Source of the DNA: Ktedonosporobacter rubrisoli
Lineage (GTDB): Bacteria; Chloroflexota; Ktedonobacteria; Ktedonobacterales; Ktedonobacteraceae
Assembly: GCF_004208415.1 (NCBI RefSeq)
Contig: NZ_CP035758.1
Location: forward strand, 2,914,001-2,978,000
Length of the DNA: 64,000 nucleotides
Reading direction: 5' to 3'
The notes under the pieces were generated by a model. That model ran no database searches and was not told the DNA's origin. It saw only the letters and a program-made list of their open reading frames with translations. Of this stretch, positions 8,175-17,352 are shown one piece after another. Position 1 is the stretch's first letter. Every line of letters begins with the position of its first letter. The translations under genes and the position numbers were made by a program.

Positions 8175-9686
8175 ATGCTGAGCAGACCAACAAAGGAGCA
8201 ATTGCTAGCCATTGCCACCAGCTATGGGCTGCAGTGTGATGCTGCTGATCTTGCCTTCTTCCTTGCCGAGATTGATAAAGTCATGGCTTCTTATGACGTG
8301 CTTGATCAGCTAGAAGAACCTGGGCTGCCAGTAAGGTATGCGCGGGCAAACGTCTATCGTCCAGCCGCTGGCGAAAATCCCTATAACGCCTGGTATCAGA
8401 AGTGCTCCATCAAGGGGGCCCGATCCGGTCGCCTGGCGGGGAAACTGATTGCCGTCAAGGATAATGTATGTGTAGCTGGCGTGCCCATGATGAACGGCTC
8501 TGCGCTTCTGGAAGGATATATTCCCGACTTTGATGCAACGATTATCGCGCGCATTCTAGAGGCGGGCGGCGAGATTGTGGGCAAAGCCGTTTGTGAACAT
8601 CTCTGTTTTTCGGCCGGAAGCCATTCCGCTGATACGGGTCCGGTACATAATCCTCACAACTTTGACTATTCAGCGGGTGGTTCATCGAGTGGGAGCGCAG
8701 TTCTGGTCGCGGCTGGCGACTGTGACATGGCAATTGGCTGCGATCAGGGAGGATCAATTCGGGTTCCGAGCAGCTGGTGTGGAGTCTATGGGCTCAAGCC
8801 TACCTATGGACTTGTCCCTTATACCGGTATTTTTTCGTTGGACCTTACCCTTGACCATGCAGGGCCGCTTGCCTCTTCGGTAAGCGATGTGGCCTTACTT
8901 CTAGAGGTTATAGCCGGCGAAGATGGCCTTGATCCCCGCCAGAAAGATGTCAAGGTTGAGGCTTATAGCGCTGCACTGGCCGGCGAGATAAAAGGATTAC
9001 GCCTTGGCCTTGTGGAAGAGGGCTTTGCCTGGCCGGGACTTTCTGAGCCAGAGGTCGATGAACTGGTGAGGAAGGCTGCTTTCCAGTTTCAAGAACTGGG
9101 CGCAGAACTGACTTCTCTGTCGCTGCCACTTCATCGTCTAGGGCCAGCAATTCTCTGTCCTCTCTATTTTGAGGGGAGCTTAGCGACAGTGATGCAGGGC
9201 AAAGGCATGGGCACAAATTGGAAAGGCTTTTACGGCACCTCGTTGCTGAAAGCGTTTGCCCACGGATTGGCTAGCAGGATAGATGCCCTTTCCGATATGG
9301 CCAAGATGCATCTATTGCTGGGCCACTATATGCAGAAGCAATACCATGGATACTACTATGCCAGAGCCCAGAATCTTGTTCGTGTGCTCAATAAAGCCTA
9401 TGAGGATGCTCTGCAACAGGTGGATATTCTGCTGATGCCCACTGTGCCTATAAAAGCAACAAGACTGCCTGGCCAGGATGCCAGCAGAGAGGAGCGTATG
9501 AGCGGGGTTGGCAAATTGACAGTAAACACCTGCCCATTTAATGCAACCGGCCATCCGGCCATGACTCTTCCTTGCGGGATCATCCAGGGATTACCCATCG
9601 GCATGATGCTCGTGGGGCGGCGCTGGCAGGATTCGACAGTTTTGCGCTGTGCCCGAGCCTTTGAGCAGCTTAGAGGATCAAGCTAA
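8175..9686 (+). CDS. Amidase (amidase signature family)
   Basis: A 503-aa amide hydrolase. The Ser-cisSer-Lys triad can be placed: Lys95 in AVKDNVC, the Gly/Ser-rich signature GGSSSGSA with serines at 170-172, and the nucleophile Ser194 in CDQGGSIRVP. The acylating core continues as YGLKPTYGLVPYTG. The N-terminal 60 residues form a helical cap (YGLQCDAADLAFFLAEIDKVMASYDVLDQL) similar to that seen in glutamyl-tRNA amidotransferase A-like and AtzF-like members. No GatB or GatC partner is nearby, so this is a metabolic amidase, not the tRNA enzyme. The substrate cannot be deduced. It is probably co-transcribed with the preceding PPOX gene. Confidence 0.93.
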   Translation: MLSRPTKEQLLAIATSYGLQCDAADLAFFLAEIDKVMASYDVLDQLEEPGLPVRYARANVYRPAAGENPYNAWYQKCSIKGARSGRLAGKLIAVKDNVCVAGVPMMNGSALLEGYIPDFDATIIARILEAGGEIVGKAVCEHLCFSAGSHSADTGPVHNPHNFDYSAGGSSSGSAVLVAAGDCDMAIGCDQGGSIRVPSSWCGVYGLKPTYGLVPYTGIFSLDLTLDHAGPLASSVSDVALLLEVIAGEDGLDPRQKDVKVEAYSAALAGEIKGLRLGLVEEGFAWPGLSEPEVDELVRKAAFQFQELGAELTSLSLPLHRLGPAILCPLYFEGSLATVMQGKGMGTNWKGFYGTSLLKAFAHGLASRIDALSDMAKMHLLLGHYMQKQYHGYYYARAQNLVRVLNKAYEDALQQVDILLMPTVPIKATRLPGQDASREERMSGVGKLTVNTCPFNATGHPAMTLPCGIIQGLPIGMMLVGRRWQDSTVLRCARAFEQLRGSS

Positions 9687-9766
9687 AATCTTCTTCCCGC
9701 ATCGCCGCAAGCAGCCACTTTGATATATCATTGTACGCGCCATTATTTAAGCTCATGCATGACTAC

Positions 9767-10162
9767 TTATTCTGCAAAAATCTTCTCTGGCAGGATTTTA
9801 ACAATAACGCGTATTTCTCCTGGGATCCGAGATGGATAGGTCTCTGTACCAACATAGCGCTGAGAAAGCCTATCTATATGGGCATCTGCGCCTTCTGCCG
9901 TTACGTCTAAGACACGTCCTCTGATGATCATTTTGCGCGAGGGATTTGCGGGATCAACAATATCGAGCGCAACTTGAGGACGCTGGCGCATGTTGCGGTC
10001 TTTAACCCTTCCTTGAGCGGTATTCACCAGCAAATAGGTTCCATCGTAATCGATCCAGACGGGGGTAATTTGAGGACTGCCATCAGGCATCAGCGTCGCT
10101 AAATGGCCTAATACTGGCTTGTGAAGAAGATCTAAGTGGCTGGAAGGGATTGGAATGCCCAT
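9767..10162 (-). CDS. PPOX-class F420-dependent oxidoreductase (second copy)
   Basis: A 131-aa paralogue of the protein at 7693, with near-identical blocks: HLATLMPDGSPQITPVWIDYDGTYLL without a gap, and RNMRQRPQVALDIVDP. It differs at the C-terminus, ending KILPEKIFAE in place of the WY-containing tail, so the last active-site strand has changed. It should also bind F420 and reduce a small substrate. It lies in the opposite direction from the first copy with the amidase between them, which points to a local inverted duplication. It follows the aminotransferase on the same strand after 23 bases, so those two may form an operon. Confidence 0.92.
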   Translation of the reverse strand: MGIPIPSSHLDLLHKPVLGHLATLMPDGSPQITPVWIDYDGTYLLVNTAQGRVKDRNMRQRPQVALDIVDPANPSRKMIIRGRVLDVTAEGADAHIDRLSQRYVGTETYPSRIPGEIRVIVKILPEKIFAE

Positions 10163-10185
10163 AGCTATATTTGCTCCTCTTCTAG

Positions 10186-11619
10186 TTATAGGTTAGCAAG
10201 ATCAATATTCTGCAACGTACTGGCGTATATATCCGGAAGATGAGGAGGCATTTCCATATCATAATGGATGCCAAGCTGAGAAAGCCTTTTAAAAACCTCT
10301 TCCATGATAGCTTTTTCTTGCATCAAAATAACCCGAATGTAATCGCTGTTCTCTTCGTTAAATGCCCGGGAAGTTGAAAGTTTGACGTAAGCATATTTCG
10401 CGATATAGAAATCAAATAACTCGGCTCCGCTAACCTCACCTATCTGTTTGAAAGCTGGCGGGACGGCCAGGAGATATTTATAGCCCGCATGCGGCGGATA
10501 GATCTTCTCAGCGGGCCAGCCAAGACGCTGCCAGGCCTCGATGCTCAATTGCAAAACTTCTGTAATTGATTGGCTTAAGTTCTTGCGCTCTTCATTATCC
10601 TGAAAGTTCTTCAACGCTTCTATAGCTGCATACTGGCAGGGTTCTGGCAGCATCACGCTATATTCTGAATTGTGTATCCGCAACGTATTGATGACCTCCG
10701 CGTTGCCGGCAACCAGGCCTATGCGTATTCCGGGAATGCCAAATTCCTTACTGAAGGAGAGAATGGTAATGGCAACATCTTTTGCCCCCTTAATTTCAAG
10801 AATGTTGAGTGGAGCGTTGGGAGAATGGTGCATCAAGTACCATGAGTCCATGTCGTGGACAAGCAAGATATGAAACTCTCTGGCGAAAGCGACAAGCTCT
10901 TCAAAAAAAGTTCTTGATGCTATTTGCCCGGTTGGATTGTGCGGGTAGTTGAGATACATAAAGCGTATAGATGGTCTACCCGCCTGCTCAAGCAAGTTTG
11001 CTGCCGCAGCGAGATCAAGCAAGCCAGTAGTAGGGTGCGGAGGAACACGTAGTGGCTTTGCGCCATTGGCAATAGCTATGGTGTGAATGGTACTGATGGC
11101 CAGGGCTGGCAATAGAAAATACTCGCCCCTGAATGCACGCGAAAGCGCGTCAAAGGCCTGCGATGCTCCTGCCGAGACCATAATTTCTCGTGTGAGATCG
11201 ACATGCACATGAAAGCGCGAGGCAAAGAATCTCTGCGCTTCCTCGCGAAGTTGCATGAGTCCGAATGAAGAGGGGTACCAGCGCGCTGTGTAGGCGTGAG
11301 CACTTAGTGCTTGAAGAGCATGTTTGGTAGCTGTGTAGTCTTTAAAGAAAGGGTAAAACGAGTCGGTGCCGAGATCAAGGAAGGTAATGCCTCTTTCACG
11401 AGCCTCTTGCGTAAGTACTCTTCTCGTTACTAAATGAAGCTTCTCTATTCTCCCCGCAACTCTTCCTTTTAGAAGATCTGGCGAGATGCCTCCTCCTAAG
11501 AGGTGGGAGGGAAAAGAAGCCTTGGTTGCAGCTTGCTCGAAATTGCTTTCCTGCGTGTATCCTTTTTGAGAAGATGATGCCCCTCCTGAAGACCATTCAG
11601 AGCCATCCTTATGGTGCAT
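10186..11619 (-). CDS. PLP-dependent class I/II aminotransferase
   Basis: A 477-aa fold-type I enzyme. The core shows FLDLGTDSFYP, SAGASQAFDALSRAF, the substrate/cofactor segment YLNYPHNPTGQ, and the PLP-binding lysine in SFSKEFGIPGIRIG at about residue 291. It should transfer amino groups between an amino acid and a keto acid. A 60-residue N-terminal extension rich in Ser, Gly and His precedes the core and looks disordered. An upstream in-frame start at 11667 exists, but the ATG at 11619 has a GGGGGAG ribosome site at good spacing. The following gene on the same strand is a PPOX protein. The exact amino-acid substrate is not apparent. Confidence 0.9.
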   Translation of the reverse strand: MHHKDGSEWSSGGASSSQKGYTQESNFEQAATKASFPSHLLGGGISPDLLKGRVAGRIEKLHLVTRRVLTQEARERGITFLDLGTDSFYPFFKDYTATKHALQALSAHAYTARWYPSSFGLMQLREEAQRFFASRFHVHVDLTREIMVSAGASQAFDALSRAFRGEYFLLPALAISTIHTIAIANGAKPLRVPPHPTTGLLDLAAAANLLEQAGRPSIRFMYLNYPHNPTGQIASRTFFEELVAFAREFHILLVHDMDSWYLMHHSPNAPLNILEIKGAKDVAITILSFSKEFGIPGIRIGLVAGNAEVINTLRIHNSEYSVMLPEPCQYAAIEALKNFQDNEERKNLSQSITEVLQLSIEAWQRLGWPAEKIYPPHAGYKYLLAVPPAFKQIGEVSGAELFDFYIAKYAYVKLSTSRAFNEENSDYIRVILMQEKAIMEEVFKRLSQLGIHYDMEMPPHLPDIYASTLQNIDLANL

Positions 11620-12214
11620 ATGCTCTCTCCCCCTTAACTCATTTGCTAGAACTGATTCAATCCACATTCTAGCGGTCTAGTTTGCACTCTTGTCTAACGG
11701 CCTCGGTCCGCAACGTTTCTATGTGGCACTGAGCGGCATCCCTCAGCCGCCTGGTGAAGTCTTGCCGAAAGATAGCCATCTTGACTATCCTTCATCTTAT
11801 TTTCTCCATTAACCATAGCTCCCATTTTAAAAGTATATATCGAAAAATAGCTTTTATCAAGGGTTACTCATGTTTTTCTTAAAAAACAGTGAGCATAAAC
11901 TAGAGTATACACAAGATAGAAATATATAGATATAGCCTCATTAACATGAAAATATTGTATTGCCTGATGTAGCTAAAAGATACTGAAATATTCTTCTACG
12001 CTGTAGCAACTGCATCTCTTGAGGTGAGGGAAAGCTATTAAACCTCCTTTGGGTAGAGTTAGAAAATTTTGCTGGAAAAATCGCTAAGTAAATTTCACTC
12101 TCATTTTTCTGGATATTTATATTTAGTCCCAAAAATACTATGATATAATTAGAGAGCAAGAAAATCATGTTTTAACGGAGAGTAGAGAAGATACTGATAA
12201 GATCAGGGGAGCAG
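11620..12214. other. Divergent intergenic region, mostly A+T-rich
   Basis: About 595 bases between two divergent genes. A TATAAT (12144-12149) lies 66 bases before the gene at 12215, without a good -35 box. A minus-strand frame at 11941-12168 (75 codons) has a weak ribosome site and no recognisable sequence; I do not call it. No RNA gene is seen. Confidence 0.5.
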
Positions 12215-13579
12215 ATGTACACACCACCTTTTACACTCGTCAGTTGCTCATGGCCTCGTCCCGTTGAACAGGTTAATGGCCAATGGACCTCTTTGCCGGA
12301 GTGGGATGCACTACCTATGTCAATGCTCCCTCAGACAACCTGGGGAGTTTTACGATCTGATCTATGCCTGCTCATTGATTGGGGCCGGTTCTTTGACGGT
12401 CAGCTGCGCTACTGGGGGCCGCATTCATCTGGAGGGCAAATGCGCGGATTTCATATAGTTTTTCGGCTACGAATTAATGAGAGTGGAACGCTTGTTTTCT
12501 GGCATGATAATGGCTGTATTATTCGACAAAATAAGCGGATTGTCTATGCAGATACAACCTCACATCCCCTCTCGCGTCACACGCTTGAGGTAAAAAATGG
12601 GGATGACCTGGAAGTTGCCCAATGGCAGCAAATGGGCAATTGGCATTGGGGAGCTCGGATTGTCTCTTCAGATGTTCCTTCAGAGACCTCTCATGACCTC
12701 CTGCGTTCCTATCTCCCGCTGGTAGTGCAGCGCCTTTCCAGGCCAAATGGACCCCCTCTTAAAATGTATTTTGATGCACGTATGCCCTTTTCTACTGTTT
12801 TAGCGATTTATAGTATGATATTGAATGGCTATCAGCCCTCGCAAGTACTCATATTTGGGGACTATCAGTGGAATGAAGAGCAGCGTCGGCTCTATGCCAG
12901 CTTGCTCCCTTTTGCCCAGATTATCCCGACACAAGATGTGCTTGCGGCAATTGGCATCCTGGGAGGACAACGGCTGGTTGAGTGGGCTAGACGCTACTGG
13001 TTTGTCATGAAGACATGTATCGGCGTACTCTACCCTCCCGAGGTCTACTGTTTTATGGATGATGACGTTTTTGTGCTTGATCCTCTCGATGATGCGCTGG
13101 CGGCATTTGAGAAGCACAATCTGGTATTTGTGGCAGACCAGGATCATAGCAAAGAGTATCTGGATGTATGGGGACGCCAGCCTGGCCAGCTGGACGGCCT
13201 TTCTACCGGGTGCATCAACACCGGTCTGTACTGGTTACGCAATTTGCGGGACCCCAGGGAGCTTGCTGCTAGCATGCTAACCGTATCTCCGCTCAGCCGC
13301 TCAAGCTGGCAAATGCGCTATCTTTGGGATCAAGGATTTGTGGCCAGGCAATTTGCTCATGAAGCCGTATATCAACTTCCCAGCCAGCGCTATTTCTATC
13401 CCTATCTTGATGGGCTCCCGGGTGGCATGCTTGGCTATGACTATGCACAAAATCCATGCGGATTTGCGTGCATTCACTTTGGAGCAGTAGATAAACCGAC
13501 CGACGAGGTGGCACTGCTGTTAACTCAGGCATTGCTTGGTGCCCAAGGAGTAGCTCCTGATCAATGCCAGCAAAGTTGA
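12215..13579 (+). CDS. Glycosyltransferase-like protein with DDD motif
   Basis: A 454-aa soluble protein I can only place by motif. Residues 282-284 form CFMDDDVFVLDPLDDAL, which matches the DxD metal-binding loop of GT-A glycosyltransferases after a hydrophobic strand. Later blocks STGCINTGLYWLRNLRD and QMRYLWDQGFVARQF resemble acceptor and nucleotide-sugar regions. The N-terminal 180 residues are different: beta-rich, with many tryptophans (LIDWGRFFDGQLRYWGPHSSGG, QQMGNWHWGARIV), and may be a separate carbohydrate-binding-like domain. So the likely role is sugar transfer in surface polysaccharide or natural-product modification. It stands alone between divergent and convergent neighbours. 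An AGGGGAG site precedes the ATG. Confidence 0.6.
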   Translation: MYTPPFTLVSCSWPRPVEQVNGQWTSLPEWDALPMSMLPQTTWGVLRSDLCLLIDWGRFFDGQLRYWGPHSSGGQMRGFHIVFRLRINESGTLVFWHDNGCIIRQNKRIVYADTTSHPLSRHTLEVKNGDDLEVAQWQQMGNWHWGARIVSSDVPSETSHDLLRSYLPLVVQRLSRPNGPPLKMYFDARMPFSTVLAIYSMILNGYQPSQVLIFGDYQWNEEQRRLYASLLPFAQIIPTQDVLAAIGILGGQRLVEWARRYWFVMKTCIGVLYPPEVYCFMDDDVFVLDPLDDALAAFEKHNLVFVADQDHSKEYLDVWGRQPGQLDGLSTGCINTGLYWLRNLRDPRELAASMLTVSPLSRSSWQMRYLWDQGFVARQFAHEAVYQLPSQRYFYPYLDGLPGGMLGYDYAQNPCGFACIHFGAVDKPTDEVALLLTQALLGAQGVAPDQCQQS

Positions 13580-13588
13580 GAAAGAATG

Positions 13589-14896
13589 CTACGTTCGCTT
13601 AACTGTCGATGGGCTTCTTAATGCCGGTACTTTGTCGGAATTATATAGCTTTGTCATTTGATGATCGCTTTTCGTAGGTGAGCGCTGCAAGGCCAGGCAG
13701 AGTATGCTGATGGCAACTAGGAAGAGCCCACTCATGATGATTCCTGTTGTAACGTTAAATATATAATAGACAAGGGAAGCGGCCATGGTTCCCAGGGTCA
13801 GGCCAAGCTGTCCTAACGAACTACGTAAACTATAGATTTTCCCGACATGCTCCTGGGAAAACTCTGTCTGGATCATAAGGGTTATGCTGGGCTCTCCCCA
13901 TGAACCGCATAAAGCGCTCACAAACGTAACTCCCATGGCGATGGAGCTAGAAGGTGCGAGGGTCAGCAAGATGAAGCCCAGGCCTTGAAAGGCTTTTCCT
14001 ATATACATCCCGCGTAGCGAGAGAGACCTTCTTAACGTACTCAAGAAGATGCCGACAATGTTGCCTGCCCCATATGCGCTGGCAATCAAGCCAAAGATGG
14101 CCGGAGAGGCATGCAGGACCCTTTGCGTCCAGAGAGGCAAACCGATGATATAGATGATGCTCCAGGCTATATTCATTATGCCGAGGGAAAGCACGGCCCT
14201 GAAAAATTGGCGATTCTGATACGCTCGAGCACTACTTAGTACTAGATCTTTTCGTAAATCTCCGAGCATATGCCGATTTTTCTGTCCAATTGTCAGTGGC
14301 GGCCACGATGAGCCTGCACGAAAGCAGGGGCCGAGCGCGAGGAAGACAAAGGCGGAGATAACAAAGCTAATCGTGTCAAACGTAAAAAAGTAAGCAAAGG
14401 AGAGATAGAGGAGGAGAAGGCCAGCTATACCAGGGCAGAGCATGCGCGCAAAGCGCTTTGCCATATCCATGAGATTGTTTATGGCGTAAAGAATTTTAGT
14501 ATTATCGGTGAGCATAGGAAGGCTCGCGGTCAGTGCTGGCTCAAAAAAGGTTGCAAGAAGCTCTTTTATGAGAATAATGGGAATGAGAAACCATATCTCA
14601 AACATATGAAGCCACAAGAGGAGAGGCAGCAGGATTACCAGAAAACCTCGTGCCAGGTCAGCGCCAATCAGGAGATTGCGCCGATTTAAACGATCGGCAA
14701 GAATTCCACTACATGGGCCAAAGATAAGGGCGCAGAGAGAAGCCGTGCCGAAAATGACGCCTGCACTTTCGCCTAATTGCTTCGTTGTAAGCCATAAAAA
14801 GGCGACACTAAATAGTTGATCCCCAAATGCTGAAATGACCTGTCCACTCCACAAGAGCGCAAAAGCAGGTTTTCTGAAGGCATAAAAAATATGCAT
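13589..14896 (-). CDS. MFS transporter, drug-exporter type
   Basis: A 435-aa membrane protein with about 12 hydrophobic helices. It begins MHIFYAFRKPAFALLWSGQVISAFGDQLF, the usual start of the enterobactin/macrolide-exporter branch (MFS_3), and has the loop SGILADRLNRRNLLIGADLARG, which matches the GxLaDRxxRR motif. It should export a small molecule by proton antiport in the cytoplasmic membrane. A TTG ten codons upstream keeps the frame open, but the ATG at 14896 has a GAGAGA site and fits family starts. The C-terminal tail is hydrophilic. An inverted repeat 54 bases upstream could be its operator. Confidence 0.88.
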   Translation of the reverse strand: MHIFYAFRKPAFALLWSGQVISAFGDQLFSVAFLWLTTKQLGESAGVIFGTASLCALIFGPCSGILADRLNRRNLLIGADLARGFLVILLPLLLWLHMFEIWFLIPIILIKELLATFFEPALTASLPMLTDNTKILYAINNLMDMAKRFARMLCPGIAGLLLLYLSFAYFFTFDTISFVISAFVFLALGPCFRAGSSWPPLTIGQKNRHMLGDLRKDLVLSSARAYQNRQFFRAVLSLGIMNIAWSIIYIIGLPLWTQRVLHASPAIFGLIASAYGAGNIVGIFLSTLRRSLSLRGMYIGKAFQGLGFILLTLAPSSSIAMGVTFVSALCGSWGEPSITLMIQTEFSQEHVGKIYSLRSSLGQLGLTLGTMAASLVYYIFNVTTGIIMSGLFLVAISILCLALQRSPTKSDHQMTKLYNSDKVPALRSPSTVKRT

Positions 14897-14949
14897 TAAA
14901 TATCTCTCGCCGTTAAATTTTATCAAGTTGATTTTAATAAGTAGTATAA

Positions 14950-14968
14950 TATCAAATATCTTTTGATA
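14950..14968. promoter_or_regulatory. Inverted repeat TATCAAA-N5-TTTGATA, candidate operator
   Basis: TATCAAA (14950-14956) and TTTGATA (14962-14968) form a 7-bp inverted repeat with a 5-base centre, 54 bases before the MFS start. It could bind a dimeric repressor. No regulator gene is next to it. Confidence 0.45.
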
Positions 14969-15400
14969 GAAATAAAATATGGGAAGACATAAATACTCTA
15001 CATAAGAGCAGGGATGCTATCTGCAGGCCACGAAGTGTAATTCGCCGAGACGAGGCAAAAGAATTTTTACGGCGATGATAATAGATATTAAGAATAATAG
15101 CTATTCTTGCTTAGAAAAAAGATCCAAATTAATATGGATGGGAAAAAGAACAAAAGTACAATTTGAATGAGAAGTAGTAATATGTTATGAATTACTCAGA
15201 TAGGTTTAGTATGCCGGATAAGAGATATACGTCGCTTTCCCAGCTCTTCTTAAAATAAGGCATATCCTTCCTATTTTGTTTGCTGCGCTTGTGTTCGCTG
15301 GCCCTGGTACTATGTAAGTAAGGCTATACTACAATCTGCTGGTGCACGTTAAGAAATCACCATGAAATGGGGCCAGGAGTTGAGTGAAAAGGGAGGTGAC
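14969..15400. other. Divergent intergenic region
   Basis: A+T-rich stretch between the MFS gene and the first ABC permease. It holds a loose repeat AGTAAT (15176-15181) facing ATTACT (15191-15196) and no supported gene. Confidence 0.45.
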
Positions 15401-16405
15401 ATGAAGCCAAAGAGGCAGAAAAGGCACATAGCGGCTGGCATCAGACAACTGGAGCGAAAGGATATGCGCCAGGGTTTGTGGCATAAACATGCTAGCAAAA
15501 AGTGCCTGAGGCTGCATAGTGTTGCTAAGGAAACCATCGCTGGCTATCTATTTCTTGTTCCCTGGCTTGTTGGCTTTTTCCTCTTCATGCTGGGCCCCAT
15601 CCTGGCTTCACTCTATCTATCTTTTACCCAGTTTGACTTATTATCGGCTCCGCAGTGGATTGGTAACAAAAATTATCTGGGCATGCTGCAGGACCCGCGC
15701 TATGTGAACTCAATAAGGGTTACGCTGGTTTATGTTTTTCTCTCAGTGCCATTGAAATTGGCATTCGCCCTCTGTATTGCCCTCCTGCTTAATAAAGGCC
15801 TGCGTGGGTTAGGGATATATCGCGCAATTTATTATATTCCTTCCCTGCTTGGAGCAAGCGTAGCCGTGGCTATTCTCTGGCGCCAGATTTTCGCGGCTGA
15901 TGGACTGCTGTCCCAATTTCTGGGACTATTAGGGATAAGTGATACAGGTGGATGGGTGGCTCGCCCTGATCGCGCGCTCTTTACACTGATTATCCTGGCC
16001 GTCTGGCAATTTGGCTCACCTATGCTCATCTTTCTGGCTGGATTAAAGCAGATACCCCAGGAGTTTCACGAAGCCGCCGCCGTAGATGGAGCCGGGAAGA
16101 TAAGAAGATTTTTCACAATCACGTTGCCGTTGCTAACGCCCCTGGTTCTCTTTAACTTGATCCTACAGACTATCGACGCCTTCCAGGCTTTCACCCCGGC
16201 CTTCATTGTCAGTGGGGGAACCGGAGGTCCGGCGGATGCCACACTCTTCTACACCCTCTATATCTATCAAGAAGGTTTCGGCAATCTCCACATGGGCTAT
16301 GCATCCGCGATGGCCTGGGTCTTATTGCTAGCAATAGCCTTCTTTACAGCTGTAGCTTTTTTGACCTCCAGGTATTGGGTCTACTATCAGGATGAAAGGG
16401 ATTAA
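15401..16405 (+). CDS. Sugar ABC transporter permease, MalF-like
   Basis: A 334-aa inner-membrane permease of the carbohydrate uptake family CUT1. Six hydrophobic helices are visible from residue 45 (AGYLFLVPWLVGFFLFMLGP). The cytoplasmic EAA loop, which docks on the ATPase, reads EAAAVDGAGKIRRFFTITLPLLTP. The N-terminal 40 residues are very basic (MKPKRQKRHIAAG). The frame is open from 15362, but the ATG at 15401 has a GGGAGGTGA ribosome site just upstream. It is translated with the next permease, 3 bases apart. No binding-protein, ATPase or glycosidase gene is near, so the substrate is open; an unlinked MsmX-type ATPase probably serves it. Confidence 0.93.
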   Translation: MKPKRQKRHIAAGIRQLERKDMRQGLWHKHASKKCLRLHSVAKETIAGYLFLVPWLVGFFLFMLGPILASLYLSFTQFDLLSAPQWIGNKNYLGMLQDPRYVNSIRVTLVYVFLSVPLKLAFALCIALLLNKGLRGLGIYRAIYYIPSLLGASVAVAILWRQIFAADGLLSQFLGLLGISDTGGWVARPDRALFTLIILAVWQFGSPMLIFLAGLKQIPQEFHEAAAVDGAGKIRRFFTITLPLLTPLVLFNLILQTIDAFQAFTPAFIVSGGTGGPADATLFYTLYIYQEGFGNLHMGYASAMAWVLLLAIAFFTAVAFLTSRYWVYYQDERD

Positions 16406-16408
16406 ACA

Positions 16409-17266
16409 ATGAAACAAGCAGCATTTACCAGGCAGGGCAAGCGCTTGTCAGGGCTATTTAGGCACATGCTGCTCATTGGTGGAGCGATTATTATGCTGTA
16501 TCCGCTCCTATGGATGCTTGCCTCTTCGTTTAAGCCCACCTCTATGATCTTGAGCGATATCAGTCTGTGGCCCCGAGCACTAACTCTTGACAACTATATG
16601 AATGGGTGGAATGCCCTGGAGTATCCCTTTGGTACCTTCTTCTGGAACTCTCTGATAGTCTGTGTAGGAGCGGTGATCGGCAATGTCATTTCCTGCTCAA
16701 TGGCAGCCTTTGTCCTGGCACGCTTGCGCTTCAAAGGTAGAAAGCTCTGGTTTGCGCTGATGCTCTGTACAATCATGTTGCCCTACCATGTATTAGTTGT
16801 TCCTCAATACGTTCTGTTTCAAAAACTTGGTTGGGTCAATACTTTTCTCCCTTTGATCGTGCCTAAGTTTTTTGCCACAGACGCCTTCTTTATTTTCTTG
16901 CTTATGCAGTTCATACGTACTATTCCTCGTGAATTGGATGCAGCCGCACGCATTGATGGGTGCAGCTACTTCCAGCTTTACTTGCGCATTATTCTGCCCC
17001 TGGCAGTTCCGGCCTTGGCGACAACCGCCATCTTCACCTTCATCTGGACCTGGAGCGATTTCTTCAGCCAATTGATCTACTTAAACGATCAGGCAAGTTA
17101 TACCGTATCTGTAGCATTGCGCTCATTTCTTGATAGCAGTGGGTCCTCAGACTTTGGCGCGCTCTTTGCGATGTCCTTGCTCTCGCTGCTGCCTATCTTC
17201 GGTTTTTTCCTTATTTTCCAACGCATGCTGATAAATGGTATTGCTACCTCTGGCTTGAAGGGATAG
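16409..17266 (+). CDS. Sugar ABC transporter permease, MalG-like
   Basis: A 285-aa partner of the preceding permease. It shows six hydrophobic segments, the first at residues 12-32 (LFRHMLLIGGAIIMLYPLL), the usual PSSFKPTSMI-like turn after helix 1, and the EAA-type loop LDAAARIDGCSYFQLYLRIILPLAVP. With the gene before it, it should form the membrane channel of a CUT1 sugar importer. The start lies 3 bases after the upstream stop, so translation is probably coupled. The C-terminal INGIATSGLKG is the family's typical ending. No binding protein or ATPase gene follows, unlike the operon at 41845-45255. Confidence 0.93.
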   Translation: MKQAAFTRQGKRLSGLFRHMLLIGGAIIMLYPLLWMLASSFKPTSMILSDISLWPRALTLDNYMNGWNALEYPFGTFFWNSLIVCVGAVIGNVISCSMAAFVLARLRFKGRKLWFALMLCTIMLPYHVLVVPQYVLFQKLGWVNTFLPLIVPKFFATDAFFIFLLMQFIRTIPRELDAAARIDGCSYFQLYLRIILPLAVPALATTAIFTFIWTWSDFFSQLIYLNDQASYTVSVALRSFLDSSGSSDFGALFAMSLLSLLPIFGFFLIFQRMLINGIATSGLKG

Positions 17267-17352
17267 TTCTCATCGCTCCAGGCTGGTAAAACAAGCGTAT
17301 TGTTGGGCTGTGCTGCCTTGAGGGCAGCGGACCAAGGTATCTGGATTGCGGC

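Noticed and set aside
11941..12168. 75-codon minus-strand frame
   Set aside because: Weak ribosome site, A+T-driven composition and no recognisable motif.
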